51,578 nt of DNA. Source: Chth-196 sp044376515. GTDB lineage: Bacteria > Verrucomicrobiota > Verrucomicrobiia > Chthoniobacterales > Chthoniobacteraceae. The notes under the pieces are model-generated. The model saw only the letters and a program-made list of their open reading frames with translations. It made no database searches and had not been told where the DNA came from. Shown here in pieces: positions 42,639 to 51,578 of the stretch. The DNA lies in NCBI GenBank assembly GCA_044376515.1, contig JBILKV010000009.1, positions 1 to 51,578 on the forward strand. The letters are read 5' to 3'. Both the position numbers and the translations under genes were made by a program. Each line of letters begins with the position of its first letter. The first letter of the stretch is position 1.

Positions 42639-45600
42639 TCAGACGGCACCGGCGGTTTCCCGGACGGGCAACGGTTCCAGACCGTCATGGTCGCCGTGAC
42701 TGTCGTGCACGTCGAGGCGGTTCCCGTGGGAGGGGCGCGTGCGGTGGAGGAGCGCGAAGACCGAAGGCACGAAGAAAAGCGTGGCGACGGTGGCCAACAG
42801 CAGGCCGCCGATAACGGCGCGCGCGAGGGGGGCGTTTTGTTCACCGCCCTCGCCGAGACCAAGCGCCATGGGCACCATGCCGATCATCATGGCCAGCGCG
42901 GTCATCACGACGGCGCGCAAGCGCGTGGAGCCCGCCTCCAACGCAGCAAAGGCGGGCGGCATACCGGTGGCGAGTTGCTCCCTCGCGAAGCTGATGACCA
43001 GCACCGAATTGGCCGTGGCCACCCCGAGGCTCATGATCGCTCCCATCAAGGCGGGAACGCTGAGGGCGGTCTGGGTGAGGTGCAGTGCCCAGGCGACGCC
43101 CGCCACCGCGCCGGGCAGCGCCATGATGATGATGAAGGGATCCAGCCAGCTTTGAAAGTTCACGACCAGCAGCAGGTAGATCAGGAGCACCGCAGCGGCC
43201 AGCCCCACGCCCAGCGCGAAAAAGCTGGTGCGCATCGTCTCCGCCTGCCCCCGCAGTTCGATGAAGGACCCCCGCGGCAGGCTCTTACGGAACTCCTCGA
43301 GGACTGGTTGGAGTTCGGTGAGAACGCCGCCGAGGTCCCGACCGAACACCCCGGCGTACACGTTGATGACGGGCATGATGTTGTAGTGGGTGACCAGCGG
43401 GGCGCCCTGGGAGCGGTGGATGTTGACGAGGTTGCCGAGGACCTGTCCGTCGCCCGCACCGTTGGCGCTGGTGGTCACCGGGATACCCTGCAGGGAGGAG
43501 AGCGAATCGATGGAGCTTTCGGGCGCGCGGAAATTGACGAGGTACTGGACCCCGATCTTGGGGTTGAGCCAGAAAACGGGCTGCACCTGCGCGCTGCCGC
43601 TGAGGCTGAGGAGGACGGGGTTGGCGACGTCGCGTTCGCTCAGGCCCATGAGTGCGGCGCGTTCGCGGTCGACTTCGAGCTTGAGCTTGGGGTTGTCGGC
43701 CGGTTGCTGGACGCGGACGTCGACCATGCCCGGAATGGAGCGGATCCGGTCGGCGATGCGTGCGGCGATGGCGCGGTTTGCGTTCTGGTCCCGGCCGCGC
43801 ACCTGGATGTCAAAGGGCGCCGGGAGGCCGAAGTTGAGGGTCTGGCTGACGATGTCGGCGGGCAGAAAATAAAAGAGGGTTCCGGGAAATTCGCGGGCCA
43901 TTTGGAGGCGGATGCGCTTCTCGTACCCGGCGGAAGGGGCATGGCCGGGCTTAAGCGAGATGAGGATGTCGGCGTCGCCCGTGCCTAGGAGGCCGTTGTT
44001 GGCGTAGCTCAGGCTGATGCCGGAATTGGGGATGCCGATGTTGTCGAGGATGCCGTCCAAATCGCGCGTGGGGATGAGCTTGCGGATGGATTGTTCGACC
44101 CGTTCGACGAGCTGGGCGGTCTCCTCGATCCGAGTGCCCGAGCGGGCGCGCAGGTGGAGCTTGATCTGGCCGCTGTCGACGGTGGGAAAGAAATCGCGGC
44201 CCAGCAGCGGCAACAGAAACGCGGACCCACCGCACAGGAGGAGGAAGAGCGCGCAGAAGACCACCCGCCGTTGGAGGCAGGCGGCGAGGAGGTAGCGGTA
44301 GGCGTTGCGGAACTGGTCGAAGCCCGCTTCAAAACTGCGCTGGAACAGCGTAAAGGGCCGCATCCATCCGGAGGGTGGGGCTTCAGCGCCGTGGCCGGCG
44401 TAGGAGCTGTTTTTGTAGAACCACTGCACCATCGTGGGGATGAGGGTGCGGGAGAGGACGTAACTTGCGAGCATGGCGAAGACCACCGCCTCGGCCAGGG
44501 GCACGAACAGGTATCTGGCCACACCACTCAGGAAAAACATCGGCACGAAGACGATGCAGATGCACAGGGTCGAGACGAGCGCCGGCAGTGCGATCTCTTC
44601 GGCGCCGTCAAGGATGGCCCTGACCAGCGGTTTGCCGGAGGCCATCTGGCGGTGAACGTTCTCAATCTCGACGGTGGCGTCATCCACAAGGATGCCGACG
44701 GCAAGCGCCATTCCGCCAAGGGTCATGAGGTTGATGGTCTCTCCCAGGGCGCTCAGGACGGCCACCGAGGAAAGCACCGCCAACGGAATGGAGATGGCGA
44801 TGATCACCGTGCTCCGCCACGAACCGATGAAGAGCAGGATCATCAAGGCAGTGAGTCCTGCGGCGATCAGCCCCTCATGCAGCACCCCGTCGATCGCCGC
44901 CTTCACAAAGCGGGACTGGTCGGAAAACTCCTTCACGATGATATCGGCCGAAACGGTGCTCATGACCTTGGGCATCATCTGTTTGACGTCCTCCACGACA
45001 CTCAGCGTGGAGGCCATGCCACTCTTGAGGATGGTCAGAAGCACACCACGGGTGCCGTCATGGCGGACGATGTTCTGCTGCGGTTGCGAACCGTCCCTCG
45101 CCTGCGCCACTTCCCTGAGCCGGATGACGGTGTTCCCGACGGTCTTGACGGGCAACTCGTTGAGCTCCTCCAGCACCGAAGGACTCGTGTTGACCTCCAC
45201 GTCGTATTCCAACCCGCCCACCTTGGCGGTACCTCCCGGCAAAATCAGGTTCTGCGCGCCCACGGCGTCGACGACGTCCTGCGGGGTCATGCCCCGGGCT
45301 TTGAGTGCGGTGAGATCCAGATCCACCGACACCACACGGGTCCTCCCGCCGTAAGGCCAGGGGATCTGCGCGCCGGGCACGGTCACCAGAAGGGTGCGGA
45401 TCTGGTTGAGGACCGTGTCGTACATCTCCCCTTCGGAGAGCTTGTTGCTGGTAAGTGAATACTGGAGCACCGGCACCGTTGAGGCGCTGTAACGGATCAC
45501 CAGCGGCGGGGTCTGGCCGGGCGGCATCAAGCGGGTGACCGTCTGGGCGACCGCCGTAATCTGGGCGACCGCCCCGTCCACCGAGGCGCCCTCGCGCAGG

Positions 45601-45884
45601 AACACCTTGATGATGCCCACCCCGTTGAAGGAGTTGGATTCAACGTGCTCGATGTCGTTCACCGTCGCCGAGAGCGAACGCTCGTGGACGTAGAGGATCC
45701 GCTGCTCAATCTCGTGCGCGCTCAGTCCGGCGTACTGCCAGATCACCGACACCACCGGGATGTTGATCGCGGGAAAGATGTCCGTCGGCGTGCGCAGCAG
45801 CACAAACGGCGTGAGCAACAGCAGGGCCAGCGCGGCCACCACAAAGGTGTAGGGGCGTCGAAGCGCCAGCTGGACAATCCACAT
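42639..45884 (-). CDS. RND efflux transporter permease (AcrB/MdtB-like)
   Basis: Inner-membrane pump of 1,081 residues with two homologous halves, each of six helices and a periplasmic loop of about 300 residues. Signature parts: RTPTDIFPAINIPVVSVIWQ, GVGIIKVFLREGASVDGAVA, MALAVGILVDDATVEIENVH with the Asp pair of the proton relay in TM4, RDFFPTVDSGQIKLHLRARS, and LMGAIMSLGVATANSVLVIS in TM10. In TM10 the relay Lys of AcrB (SAKNA) is replaced (TANS). No membrane-fusion or outer-membrane partner lies next to it. It is flanked by trxB (60 bases upstream) and rimO. Its substrates cannot be predicted. Confidence 0.92.
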   Translation of the reverse strand: MWIVQLALRRPYTFVVAALALLLLTPFVLLRTPTDIFPAINIPVVSVIWQYAGLSAHEIEQRILYVHERSLSATVNDIEHVESNSFNGVGIIKVFLREGASVDGAVAQITAVAQTVTRLMPPGQTPPLVIRYSASTVPVLQYSLTSNKLSEGEMYDTVLNQIRTLLVTVPGAQIPWPYGGRTRVVSVDLDLTALKARGMTPQDVVDAVGAQNLILPGGTAKVGGLEYDVEVNTSPSVLEELNELPVKTVGNTVIRLREVAQARDGSQPQQNIVRHDGTRGVLLTILKSGMASTLSVVEDVKQMMPKVMSTVSADIIVKEFSDQSRFVKAAIDGVLHEGLIAAGLTALMILLFIGSWRSTVIIAISIPLAVLSSVAVLSALGETINLMTLGGMALAVGILVDDATVEIENVHRQMASGKPLVRAILDGAEEIALPALVSTLCICIVFVPMFFLSGVARYLFVPLAEAVVFAMLASYVLSRTLIPTMVQWFYKNSSYAGHGAEAPPSGWMRPFTLFQRSFEAGFDQFRNAYRYLLAACLQRRVVFCALFLLLCGGSAFLLPLLGRDFFPTVDSGQIKLHLRARSGTRIEETAQLVERVEQSIRKLIPTRDLDGILDNIGIPNSGISLSYANNGLLGTGDADILISLKPGHAPSAGYEKRIRLQMAREFPGTLFYFLPADIVSQTLNFGLPAPFDIQVRGRDQNANRAIAARIADRIRSIPGMVDVRVQQPADNPKLKLEVDRERAALMGLSERDVANPVLLSLSGSAQVQPVFWLNPKIGVQYLVNFRAPESSIDSLSSLQGIPVTTSANGAGDGQVLGNLVNIHRSQGAPLVTHYNIMPVINVYAGVFGRDLGGVLTELQPVLEEFRKSLPRGSFIELRGQAETMRTSFFALGVGLAAAVLLIYLLLVVNFQSWLDPFIIIMALPGAVAGVAWALHLTQTALSVPALMGAIMSLGVATANSVLVISFAREQLATGMPPAFAALEAGSTRLRAVVMTALAMMIGMVPMALGLGEGGEQNAPLARAVIGGLLLATVATLFFVPSVFALLHRTRPSHGNRLDVHDSHGDHDGLEPLPVRETAGAV

Positions 45885-45944
45885 CGGATGGGGCCGGGTG
45901 ACGGGCGGGGTGGCAGCAGGTCGGGGAAGCGGTCCGCGGCAGAC

Positions 45945-46865
45945 CTAGCCGTGGTGCGAGAGATAACGTTCCGCGTCGAGCGCGGCGGCGCAGCCCTGGC
46001 CGGCCGCGGTGACGGCCTGGCGGTAGGTGCGGTCGGCGACATCCCCGGCGGCGAACACCCCGGGGACGTTGGTGCGGGTCCCGGAGTGCTGGAGCAGGTA
46101 GCCGTCGGCGTCCATGTCGAGCTTGCCCTTGAAGGGGGTGGTGTTCGGAGTGTGGCCGATGGCGACAAAAACGCACTTCACCTCCAGCTCCCTTTCCACA
46201 CCGGTGAAGGCGTCCTTGATGGTCAGCGCGCGCATTTCGCCGTCCGAGTCCGGAACATAGCCGGTGGGAATGGTGTTCCAAAGCACCTCGATCTTGGGAT
46301 GGGAGGTGGCGCGGTCCGCCATGATTTTGGAGGCGCGCAGCGTGTCGCGGCGGTGGATCAGGTACACCTTGGAGGCAAACCGCGTCAGGAAGGTGGCCTC
46401 TTCGCAGGCGGAATCGCCACCCCCGACCACACACACCGGCACGTTGCGATAAAAGGCGCCGTCGCAGGTGGCGCAGGAGGTCAGGCCGTGGCCGACGCGT
46501 TCCTTTTCATTCGGCAGTCCGAGCCACTTTGCCGACGCCCCGGAGGCGATGATGAGGCTCTCGGTTTCCACCCAGCGGTCTTCGAGCTTTAAGCGCACAT
46601 GTCCCTCAGCCGGTTCAAACTCCGAAACGCTGGCGTACTCGAACCGGGCGCCGAAGCGTTCCGCCTGTTTTTTCATGCCCATGATCAGATCCGGACCGTC
46701 GATGCCTTCGGGGAATCCGGGAAAGTTCTCTACAAGCGTGGTGGTGGAGAGCTGGCCCCCGGGCTCGTGGCCTTCGAGGACGAGGGGGGCGAAGTTGGCA
46801 CGCGCGGCGTAAATAGCCGCCGTCAATCCGGCACACCCGGTGCCAATAATGATCATCTTTTCCAT
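45945..46865 (-). CDS. trxB: Thioredoxin-disulfide reductase
   Basis: FAD/NADPH oxidoreductase of 306 residues that reduces thioredoxin. The FAD motif GTGCAGLTAAIYAARAN is near residue 8, EPGGQLSTTTLVENFPGFPE is the FAD loop, and the redox site is Cys-Ala-Thr-Cys in SCATCDGAFYRN. The NADPH motif is VVGGGDSACEEATFLTRFAS followed by IHRRDTLRASKIM, and GVFAAGDVADRTYRQAVTAA closes the FAD site. The ATG at 46865 starts MEKMIIIGTGCAG; the frame to 46955 adds a non-conserved leader. The RND gene follows it in the same direction. The 299 bases to the divergent phoH gene hold no gene. Confidence 0.95.
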   Translation of the reverse strand: MEKMIIIGTGCAGLTAAIYAARANFAPLVLEGHEPGGQLSTTTLVENFPGFPEGIDGPDLIMGMKKQAERFGARFEYASVSEFEPAEGHVRLKLEDRWVETESLIIASGASAKWLGLPNEKERVGHGLTSCATCDGAFYRNVPVCVVGGGDSACEEATFLTRFASKVYLIHRRDTLRASKIMADRATSHPKIEVLWNTIPTGYVPDSDGEMRALTIKDAFTGVERELEVKCVFVAIGHTPNTTPFKGKLDMDADGYLLQHSGTRTNVPGVFAAGDVADRTYRQAVTAAGQGCAAALDAERYLSHHG

Positions 46866-47164
46866 AGCTGGCCCGCATTCTAAGCCTCCCTCCCCCACAT
46901 AGGCAACCCGTCCGGCAGCCGGCTTTGTGAACCTCAAGGGACGGAAAGCCCCCAACGAGCAGAGAAACTGAACAAAGGCGGCGGTGCGACGTGGGCCCGA
47001 ACGCCGGCGCGGGACACCTCCCTTGTTACCTTGTTTTCAAACCGACCCTGCGTCCGCCGCCCCATCTCCGGGTGGCCTCCGTCGGGCCCCGGTGGAGCGC
47101 AGGCCGGAGGGAATGCTGTTGCGCGAAGGGCCGGCCGTGTAGAGGGTGGGAGCACATTTCATCC

Positions 47165-48661
47165 ATGGAAGCCACCCCGCAGTCCCGGAAGCACTTTGTT
47201 TTGGACACCAACGTGCTGTTGCACGACCCGCAGTCCATGTTCTCTTTTCAGGAACACGTGGTCTGGATTCCGGTCGAGGTGCTCGAGGAGCTGGACAAAT
47301 TCAAAAGCGAGAACACCACGCGCGGCGCCAATGCGCGGGAAGTGCACCGCAAACTCAACGAGCGTTTTCCCGGTGTCGCCCAGATGCGCGAGGGCGTCCC
47401 CCTGGCGGCAGGCGGGCGCCTGCGCGTGTGCATCGACGCGGCCCTGCACTACGGCAGCGACGCGGGAAGCGCCGACACGGGTCCCCGCACGGCGGCGGCG
47501 CGCTCCCTTTTTCCGGACCTGACCCGGATGGACAACCGGATCGTGGCGACCGCCGCGCATCTCGCCGACCAGCGCACGGGCTCCACCATCCTGGTCACCA
47601 AGGATCTCAACCTCCAACTCAAGGCGCGCGCCATTGGACTTGAAGCGCAGGACTACCGCACGGACAGGGTCGAGGACGACCAGGACATTCGCCGCACCCA
47701 GCACGCCAGCGCCGACGACGAGTACGAAACACTGCAGGTTCCGCGTTCCCAGTTGCAGGCGTTCTCGAGCGAGGGCCATGCGCGGATCGACACGGGTGGG
47801 CGCAAGTTCCTCCACAACCAATACCTGATTCTCTGCAGCGCGGAGGCTCCCAAGAGCGGGGTGCCCGCGCGCTTCCACCGCTCCGGCCAGTTCCAGACGC
47901 TGCACCGCGACCACATCAACATCCGAGGCGGACGCAGCCTTCAGGCCCTCAACCTCGGGCAGCGGTTCTTTTTGGACGCCCTCTACGATCCCGACATCAC
48001 GCTGGTGACGGTATACGGAAAGGCGGGCACCGGCAAAACCCTCCTCGCTGTGGGGGCCGCCCTCGATCAGGTGCAGCAGGGCGAATACGAAAAGATGCTC
48101 ATCACCCGGGTCATCATGCCGACGGGCAAGGACATCGGCTTTCTGCCCGGGCGCATCGAAGAAAAAATGCAGCCGTGGCTGCAGCCTTCCTACGACGCGC
48201 TGGAGTACCTGTTGGCGCGGCCGCGGAAGCCTGAGCAGTTTGACGGAAGAAAGGCGAGCGCCCGCAAGTCAACGCAGGCGGTGGGAAAACAGAAGCCCGA
48301 TGCAGGCGAGGTCGTCACCAAGCAGAAACCTTACGAACCGCTGCTGCAATCGGGCGTGCTCGAGGTGGAGGCGATCACCCACATTCGGGGCCGCTCGATT
48401 CCGCGGTCCATTTTCATCGTGGACGAGGCCCAGCAGCTCACGCCGCACGAAGCCAAGACGTTGGTGACGCGCATGGGCAAGGGCAGCAAAATGGTGCTTA
48501 TCGGCGATCTGGGGCAGATCGACAATCCTTACGTGGATGCGCACACCAACGGGCTCGTCTACACGCGCAACCGGCTCCAGGGACAGGATTTCATGGCGCA
48601 CGTCAACCTCTTCAAGGGCGAGCGCAGCCCGATGGCCGAGGTTGCCGCCAACCTGATGTAG
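47165..48661 (+). CDS. PhoH family protein (PIN domain plus PhoH ATPase)
   Basis: Protein of 498 residues. The N-terminal part is a PIN domain (HFVLDTNVLLHDPQSMFSFQ; Glu in VPVEVLEELDKFKSE; Asp in LTRMDNRIVATA and VTKDLNLQLKA). The C-terminal part is the PhoH NTPase with Walker A GKAGTGKT (in VTVYGKAGTGKTLLAVGAAL), MPTGKDIGFLPGRIEEKMQP, Walker B IFIVDEAQQLTPHEAKTLVT and MVLIGDLGQIDNPYVD. Such PhoH2 proteins are proposed RNA helicase/RNases. The ATG at 47165 is preferred over 46991, which adds a non-conserved leader. RsmB follows after 15 bases, so both may share a transcript and act on RNA. Confidence 0.92.
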   Translation: MEATPQSRKHFVLDTNVLLHDPQSMFSFQEHVVWIPVEVLEELDKFKSENTTRGANAREVHRKLNERFPGVAQMREGVPLAAGGRLRVCIDAALHYGSDAGSADTGPRTAAARSLFPDLTRMDNRIVATAAHLADQRTGSTILVTKDLNLQLKARAIGLEAQDYRTDRVEDDQDIRRTQHASADDEYETLQVPRSQLQAFSSEGHARIDTGGRKFLHNQYLILCSAEAPKSGVPARFHRSGQFQTLHRDHINIRGGRSLQALNLGQRFFLDALYDPDITLVTVYGKAGTGKTLLAVGAALDQVQQGEYEKMLITRVIMPTGKDIGFLPGRIEEKMQPWLQPSYDALEYLLARPRKPEQFDGRKASARKSTQAVGKQKPDAGEVVTKQKPYEPLLQSGVLEVEAITHIRGRSIPRSIFIVDEAQQLTPHEAKTLVTRMGKGSKMVLIGDLGQIDNPYVDAHTNGLVYTRNRLQGQDFMAHVNLFKGERSPMAEVAANLM

Positions 48662-48676
48662 CCGCCCCGTTTCACG

Positions 48677-49936
48677 ATGCAAAAAGGAGCCAGGGCGCTG
48701 TGCCAGCGGGCACTGATGGAATGGGCGAAGGGAACCGTTTTTTCGGATGAAATCCTGCACGGCCTGCTGGAGCGGCATCCGCTGCAGCCCTCGGACCGCG
48801 GCCTCCTCACTGAGCTCTTCTACGGGGTGCTGCGTCACTTGCGGCAGCTGGATTTCCTAATTACACGACTGCGGGAGGGTGCCCTGGACGAACGCACCCG
48901 CAACCTGTTGCGGGCCGGCTTGTACCAGATCCTCCACATGCGCGTTCCCGCGCACGCCGCCGTGCACGAGACCGTCGCCCTGGCGGGTGCGACCCGGGGG
49001 TTGGTGAACGCCGTGCTCCGGCGCGCGCTTCGCGAGCAGGACAGCCTTTCCGCACTTCTTGAGCGCGAACCCCAAGCCGTGCGCGAGTCCCATCCCGATT
49101 TTTTGATCGAGCGCTGGACGGCAAAGTTCGGTGCGGATGCGACGGCAGAGCTGTGCCGGCTCAACAACACGCCTTCGGAAAACTTTTTCCGCGTAAACAC
49201 CCTCAAAACCAGCCTGGGGCACCTCGTTGAACGGCTGCCCGAGGCGCAAATCCACGACGCCGACCGCGGCGTCCTCAAGCTGCGAAGGATCCCGCCGGAG
49301 TGGCTCGAAGCCGGCTGGGGTTACGTCCAGGATCCGAGCACCCTCCTCGCCCCGGACCTCCTCGATCCACGCTCCGGTGAACGCGTGTTGGACGCCTGCG
49401 CCGCCCCCGGAGGGAAGACCACCTACATCGCACAGAAAATGAGCGGCCGCGGCCGGATCATCGCCTGCGACCTCTATGAGTCGCGCATCCGGCGCCTCAA
49501 GGAAAATGTCGCGAGACTGGGCGCGATTTCCGTGCGCGTGCACCTTCTGGATTTCCTCCTCGCGCCCGAGGCGGAAAGTCCTCTGCTGGAGGCGCCCTTT
49601 GACAAAATCCTGCTGGATGTCCCCTGCTCCAACACCGGAGTGATCCGACGGCGGGTGGATGTGCGCTGGCGCTTGACCGCGGAGGACTTTGTGCGGATGC
49701 CGGTGCAACAGTTTGCGCTGGTCCGGCGTGCGCTGCCGCTGCTCCGCGAAGGCGGCGCCCTGGTCTACAGCACCTGCTCGCTGGAGGCCGAGGAAAACGA
49801 GGCCGTCGTGGAACGCATCGTCCGCGAAATTCCCGAACTGACGCTCGTCGAAGTCCGAAGCAGCCTCCCCTTCCGCGACGGCGTGGACGGGGCGTTTGCC
49901 GCGCTTTTCCGGAAGGGAGCAGCGCAGAGCGCTTGA
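48677..49936 (+). CDS. rsmB: 16S rRNA (cytosine-967-C5)-methyltransferase RsmB
   Basis: Protein of 419 residues. The N-terminal NusB-like helical domain covers about 1-140 (KGARALCQRALMEWAKGTVF to GLVNAVLRRALREQ). The C-terminal SAM-dependent domain shows DACAAPGGKTTYIAQKM (motif I), IACDLYESRIRRLKENV (motif II), ILLDVPCSNTGVIRRRVDVR with the Cys of motif IV, and VYSTCSLEAEENEAVVERI with the catalytic Cys of motif VI. It modifies C967 of 16S rRNA. The NusB-like part separates it from other Nol1/Nop2/Sun enzymes; specificity for C967 is family-based. Confidence 0.92.
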   Translation: MQKGARALCQRALMEWAKGTVFSDEILHGLLERHPLQPSDRGLLTELFYGVLRHLRQLDFLITRLREGALDERTRNLLRAGLYQILHMRVPAHAAVHETVALAGATRGLVNAVLRRALREQDSLSALLEREPQAVRESHPDFLIERWTAKFGADATAELCRLNNTPSENFFRVNTLKTSLGHLVERLPEAQIHDADRGVLKLRRIPPEWLEAGWGYVQDPSTLLAPDLLDPRSGERVLDACAAPGGKTTYIAQKMSGRGRIIACDLYESRIRRLKENVARLGAISVRVHLLDFLLAPEAESPLLEAPFDKILLDVPCSNTGVIRRRVDVRWRLTAEDFVRMPVQQFALVRRALPLLREGGALVYSTCSLEAEENEAVVERIVREIPELTLVEVRSSLPFRDGVDGAFAALFRKGAAQSA

Positions 49937-50296
49937 TGCTGTCTCGTGAAGCCGACTGCTGGATGGCGGTGCGGAAAGGGTGTTTCGCGCGGAGGCGTCT
50001 GCCTTCCGGATTTTTTGGGGTCTTTTCGGCATTGGTCCTCCGGCATGTGCTTGGTGAACATGTGAAGTGACCCCTGATTTTTGGGAGAGGTCGGTTCTTT
50101 TGTCAGCGCCATCGAGCACGGACAACACGTCCGTGCCCCTTCACAGGCGGCGCTGCGTGAAGGACGCGTTGTTTCCGATTCCTCGGACTTCGGGGCGGGG
50201 AGTCCCGGTGCGAGCGGAGGCTCTGCGGGAGGGACTGCTCGCCTGCGAAACAGTGCTTTGCGTTGTGTCCCGCTTTTCCCATAGCCTCAGGAACCT
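49937..50296. other. Intergenic region with one hairpin, no gene
   Basis: Between rsmB and the dipeptidase gene. A perfect hairpin with arms gcacggac (50116-50123) and gtccgtgc (50129-50136) around aacac lies in the middle. No U-run follows, so it is not a clear terminator. Frames here do not resemble proteins. Confidence 0.6.
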
Positions 50297-51388
50297 ATGC
50301 CACAGCCCAGTCTGATCTTCGACGCACACTTGGACATCTCCATGAATGCCATGGAGTTCAACCGCGATCAAAGGATGTCCCTCGAGGAGATCCGCCGTTC
50401 GGAGCTCCTCGTTCCGGACACCTTTCCCCACCGCTGCAAAAATACGGTGTGTTTTCCGGAACTGCGCCGGGGGCGGATCGGATTGATCGTGGCCACGCAG
50501 ATCGCCCGCTATTCGCCAAAGTTCCACAAGCTCCCCGGCTGGCGCAGCCCGGAACAGGCGTGGGCGCATACGCAGGGACAGCTCGCCTATTACCGCGCAA
50601 TGGAGGAGCTTGGCGAGCTCAAGCAGCTCCGCACCAAGGAGGAATTACTGGCCCACGCGCAACTCTGGCGCGACGCGGACGAACAGACCGCTGCGCGCCT
50701 GCCCATCGGCTACCTGCTCAGCCTCGAAGGCGCCGACTCCATCCTCAGCTGGCGCCACCTCGAGCGGTCCCGCGCCGACGGATTGGTTGCCCTCGGCCCC
50801 GTTCATTACGGGCCGGGGATTTACGGCCATGGAACGGACGACTCCGGACCGCTCACCGCGAAGGGGCAGGAGCTGCTCCGGGAGATGGACCGGCTCGGCC
50901 TCATTCTGGACGTCACCCACCTCTGTGACGAAAGTTTCACGGACGCGCTCGACCGGTTTCAGGGGCCGGTTTGGGCCAGCCACCACAACTGCCGCAGCCT
51001 GGCGAACTGGAACCGGCAGCTCACCGACTCGCAGATCGAGCAACTCGTGGAGCGTGGCGCGGTCATCGGCATGGCTTTCGACGCGATCATGATGGTGCAC
51101 GGCTGGCAGCACCTCCAGTCCAAGCCCGGCGACTTCAACCTGCGCATCGAGAAGATCTGCGAACACATCGACCACATCTGCCAGATTGCCGGAAACGCCC
51201 GCCACGTAGGTATCGGCACCGATCTGGACGGAGGCTTCGGCACCGAACAGACCCCGATGGATTTGGACAGCATCGCCGACATCGCCCGCCTGCAGGAGTT
51301 GCTTGCGCGCCGCGGTTACACCCCCGAGGACATCGAGGGGATTCTCTCGACGAACTTCATCAGCTTCCTTGCGCGGCACCTGTCCTGA
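50297..51388 (+). CDS. Membrane dipeptidase (peptidase M19)
   Basis: Zinc dipeptidase of 363 residues with the M19 metal set: His and Asp in LIFDAHLDISMNAM, Glu in YLLSLEGADSILSWRH, His in LILDVTHLCDESF, and His in VWASHHNCRSLANWNR; the final Asp is in HVGIGTDLDGGFGTEQ. Relatives hydrolyse dipeptides, including those with a D-amino acid at the C-terminus. No signal peptide is visible, so a cytoplasmic location is likely. The start MPQPSLIFDAHLD at 50297 fits the family. Confidence 0.9.
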   Translation: MPQPSLIFDAHLDISMNAMEFNRDQRMSLEEIRRSELLVPDTFPHRCKNTVCFPELRRGRIGLIVATQIARYSPKFHKLPGWRSPEQAWAHTQGQLAYYRAMEELGELKQLRTKEELLAHAQLWRDADEQTAARLPIGYLLSLEGADSILSWRHLERSRADGLVALGPVHYGPGIYGHGTDDSGPLTAKGQELLREMDRLGLILDVTHLCDESFTDALDRFQGPVWASHHNCRSLANWNRQLTDSQIEQLVERGAVIGMAFDAIMMVHGWQHLQSKPGDFNLRIEKICEHIDHICQIAGNARHVGIGTDLDGGFGTEQTPMDLDSIADIARLQELLARRGYTPEDIEGILSTNFISFLARHLS

Positions 51389-51471
51389 CGCCGCCGCCCC
51401 GGCCTTGACCCGGGAGATGAAGCGCGTGGGAGGGCGGTTGCAGAGGGGGTACAGTGGGGTATGCTTGCCGG

Positions 51472-51578
51472 ATGTCCTTCGAACTGGCAGCAGACTACCA
51501 GCCGTGCGGCGACCAGGCGCAGGCCATCGCCAAGCTGTCCCGTTCCGTGCTGGCCGGCCACAAGCACCAGACCCTCCT
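51472..51578 (+). CDS. uvrB: Excinuclease ABC subunit B, N-terminus (runs off the window)
   Basis: The first 35 residues are visible from ATG 51472: FELAADYQPCGDQAQAIAKL and then VLAGHKHQTLL, ending just before the expected Walker A loop. This is the usual opening of UvrB, the helicase-like subunit of nucleotide excision repair. The remainder is beyond the window edge. Confidence 0.85.
   Translation, partial: MSFELAADYQPCGDQAQAIAKLSRSVLAGHKHQTL

Noticed and set aside
41613..43988. 791-codon plus-strand frame across rimO and the RND gene
   Set aside because: It bridges two minus-strand genes including their spacer; the composition is that of reverse-strand codon bias.
1..51578. tRNA, rRNA, riboswitch or phage attachment site
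   Set aside because: Looked for T-loop-like and conserved rRNA stretches and for integrase genes; nothing convincing was found by eye. A covariance-model scan would be needed to exclude small RNAs.

Overview
The window is a GC-rich bacterial chromosome segment, most likely from a member of the Verrucomicrobiota (Opitutales-like). That placement is an inference from gene content: a UxaE-type tagaturonate epimerase, a large secreted sugar dehydrogenase fused to PKD, cytochrome c and CBM6-like domains, FG-GAP and Ig-like secreted proteins, a DUF3147-like protein, and weak Shine-Dalgarno sequences at most genes. No rRNA or tRNA gene and no CRISPR array was recognised.

Positions 1-10,600 form an accessory island of visibly lower GC. 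It opens with part of an IS110-type transposase. Then comes a thiamine-diphosphate (acetolactate-synthase-like) enzyme, remnants of a flippase-like gene and of a short-chain dehydrogenase, and an oppositely oriented operon rfbF-rfbG-rfbH plus an NAD-dependent epimerase/reductase. These genes make CDP-3,6-dideoxyhexoses. Together with the TPP enzyme they resemble the route to yersiniose, a branched-chain dideoxyhexose of O-antigens. A truncated alpha-1,3-fucosyltransferase (GT10), an FkbM methyltransferase and an AbrB/PIN toxin-antitoxin pair close the island.

Positions 10,600-18,600 are a scrapyard. They hold a sialate O-acetylesterase cut by a complete IS1380-type element with recognisable terminal inverted repeats, two adjacent microsatellite arrays (8-mer and 7-mer), an orphan ClpA/B-like AAA+ ATPase, a 140-bp nested inverted-repeat element, and a decayed Ig-like surface protein gene fused to the tail of a VapC toxin gene.

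Positions 18,600-33,700 look like carbohydrate acquisition. They encode a secreted beta-helix protein, a Prc-type periplasmic protease, an MBL-fold hydrolase, an L-lactate permease, and a minus-strand run of FG-GAP protein, sugar dehydrogenase fusion, SGNH esterase and tagaturonate epimerase. The intergenic spacer at 23,285-24,255 contains at least five unrelated short tandem repeats.

Positions 33,700-51,578 are mostly core genes: pyruvate dehydrogenase E1 alpha and beta, glycogen synthase, an AsmA-like protein, a Dabb protein, then (minus) trxB, an RND permease and rimO, and (plus) a PIN-PhoH ATPase, rsmB, an M19 dipeptidase and the start of uvrB.
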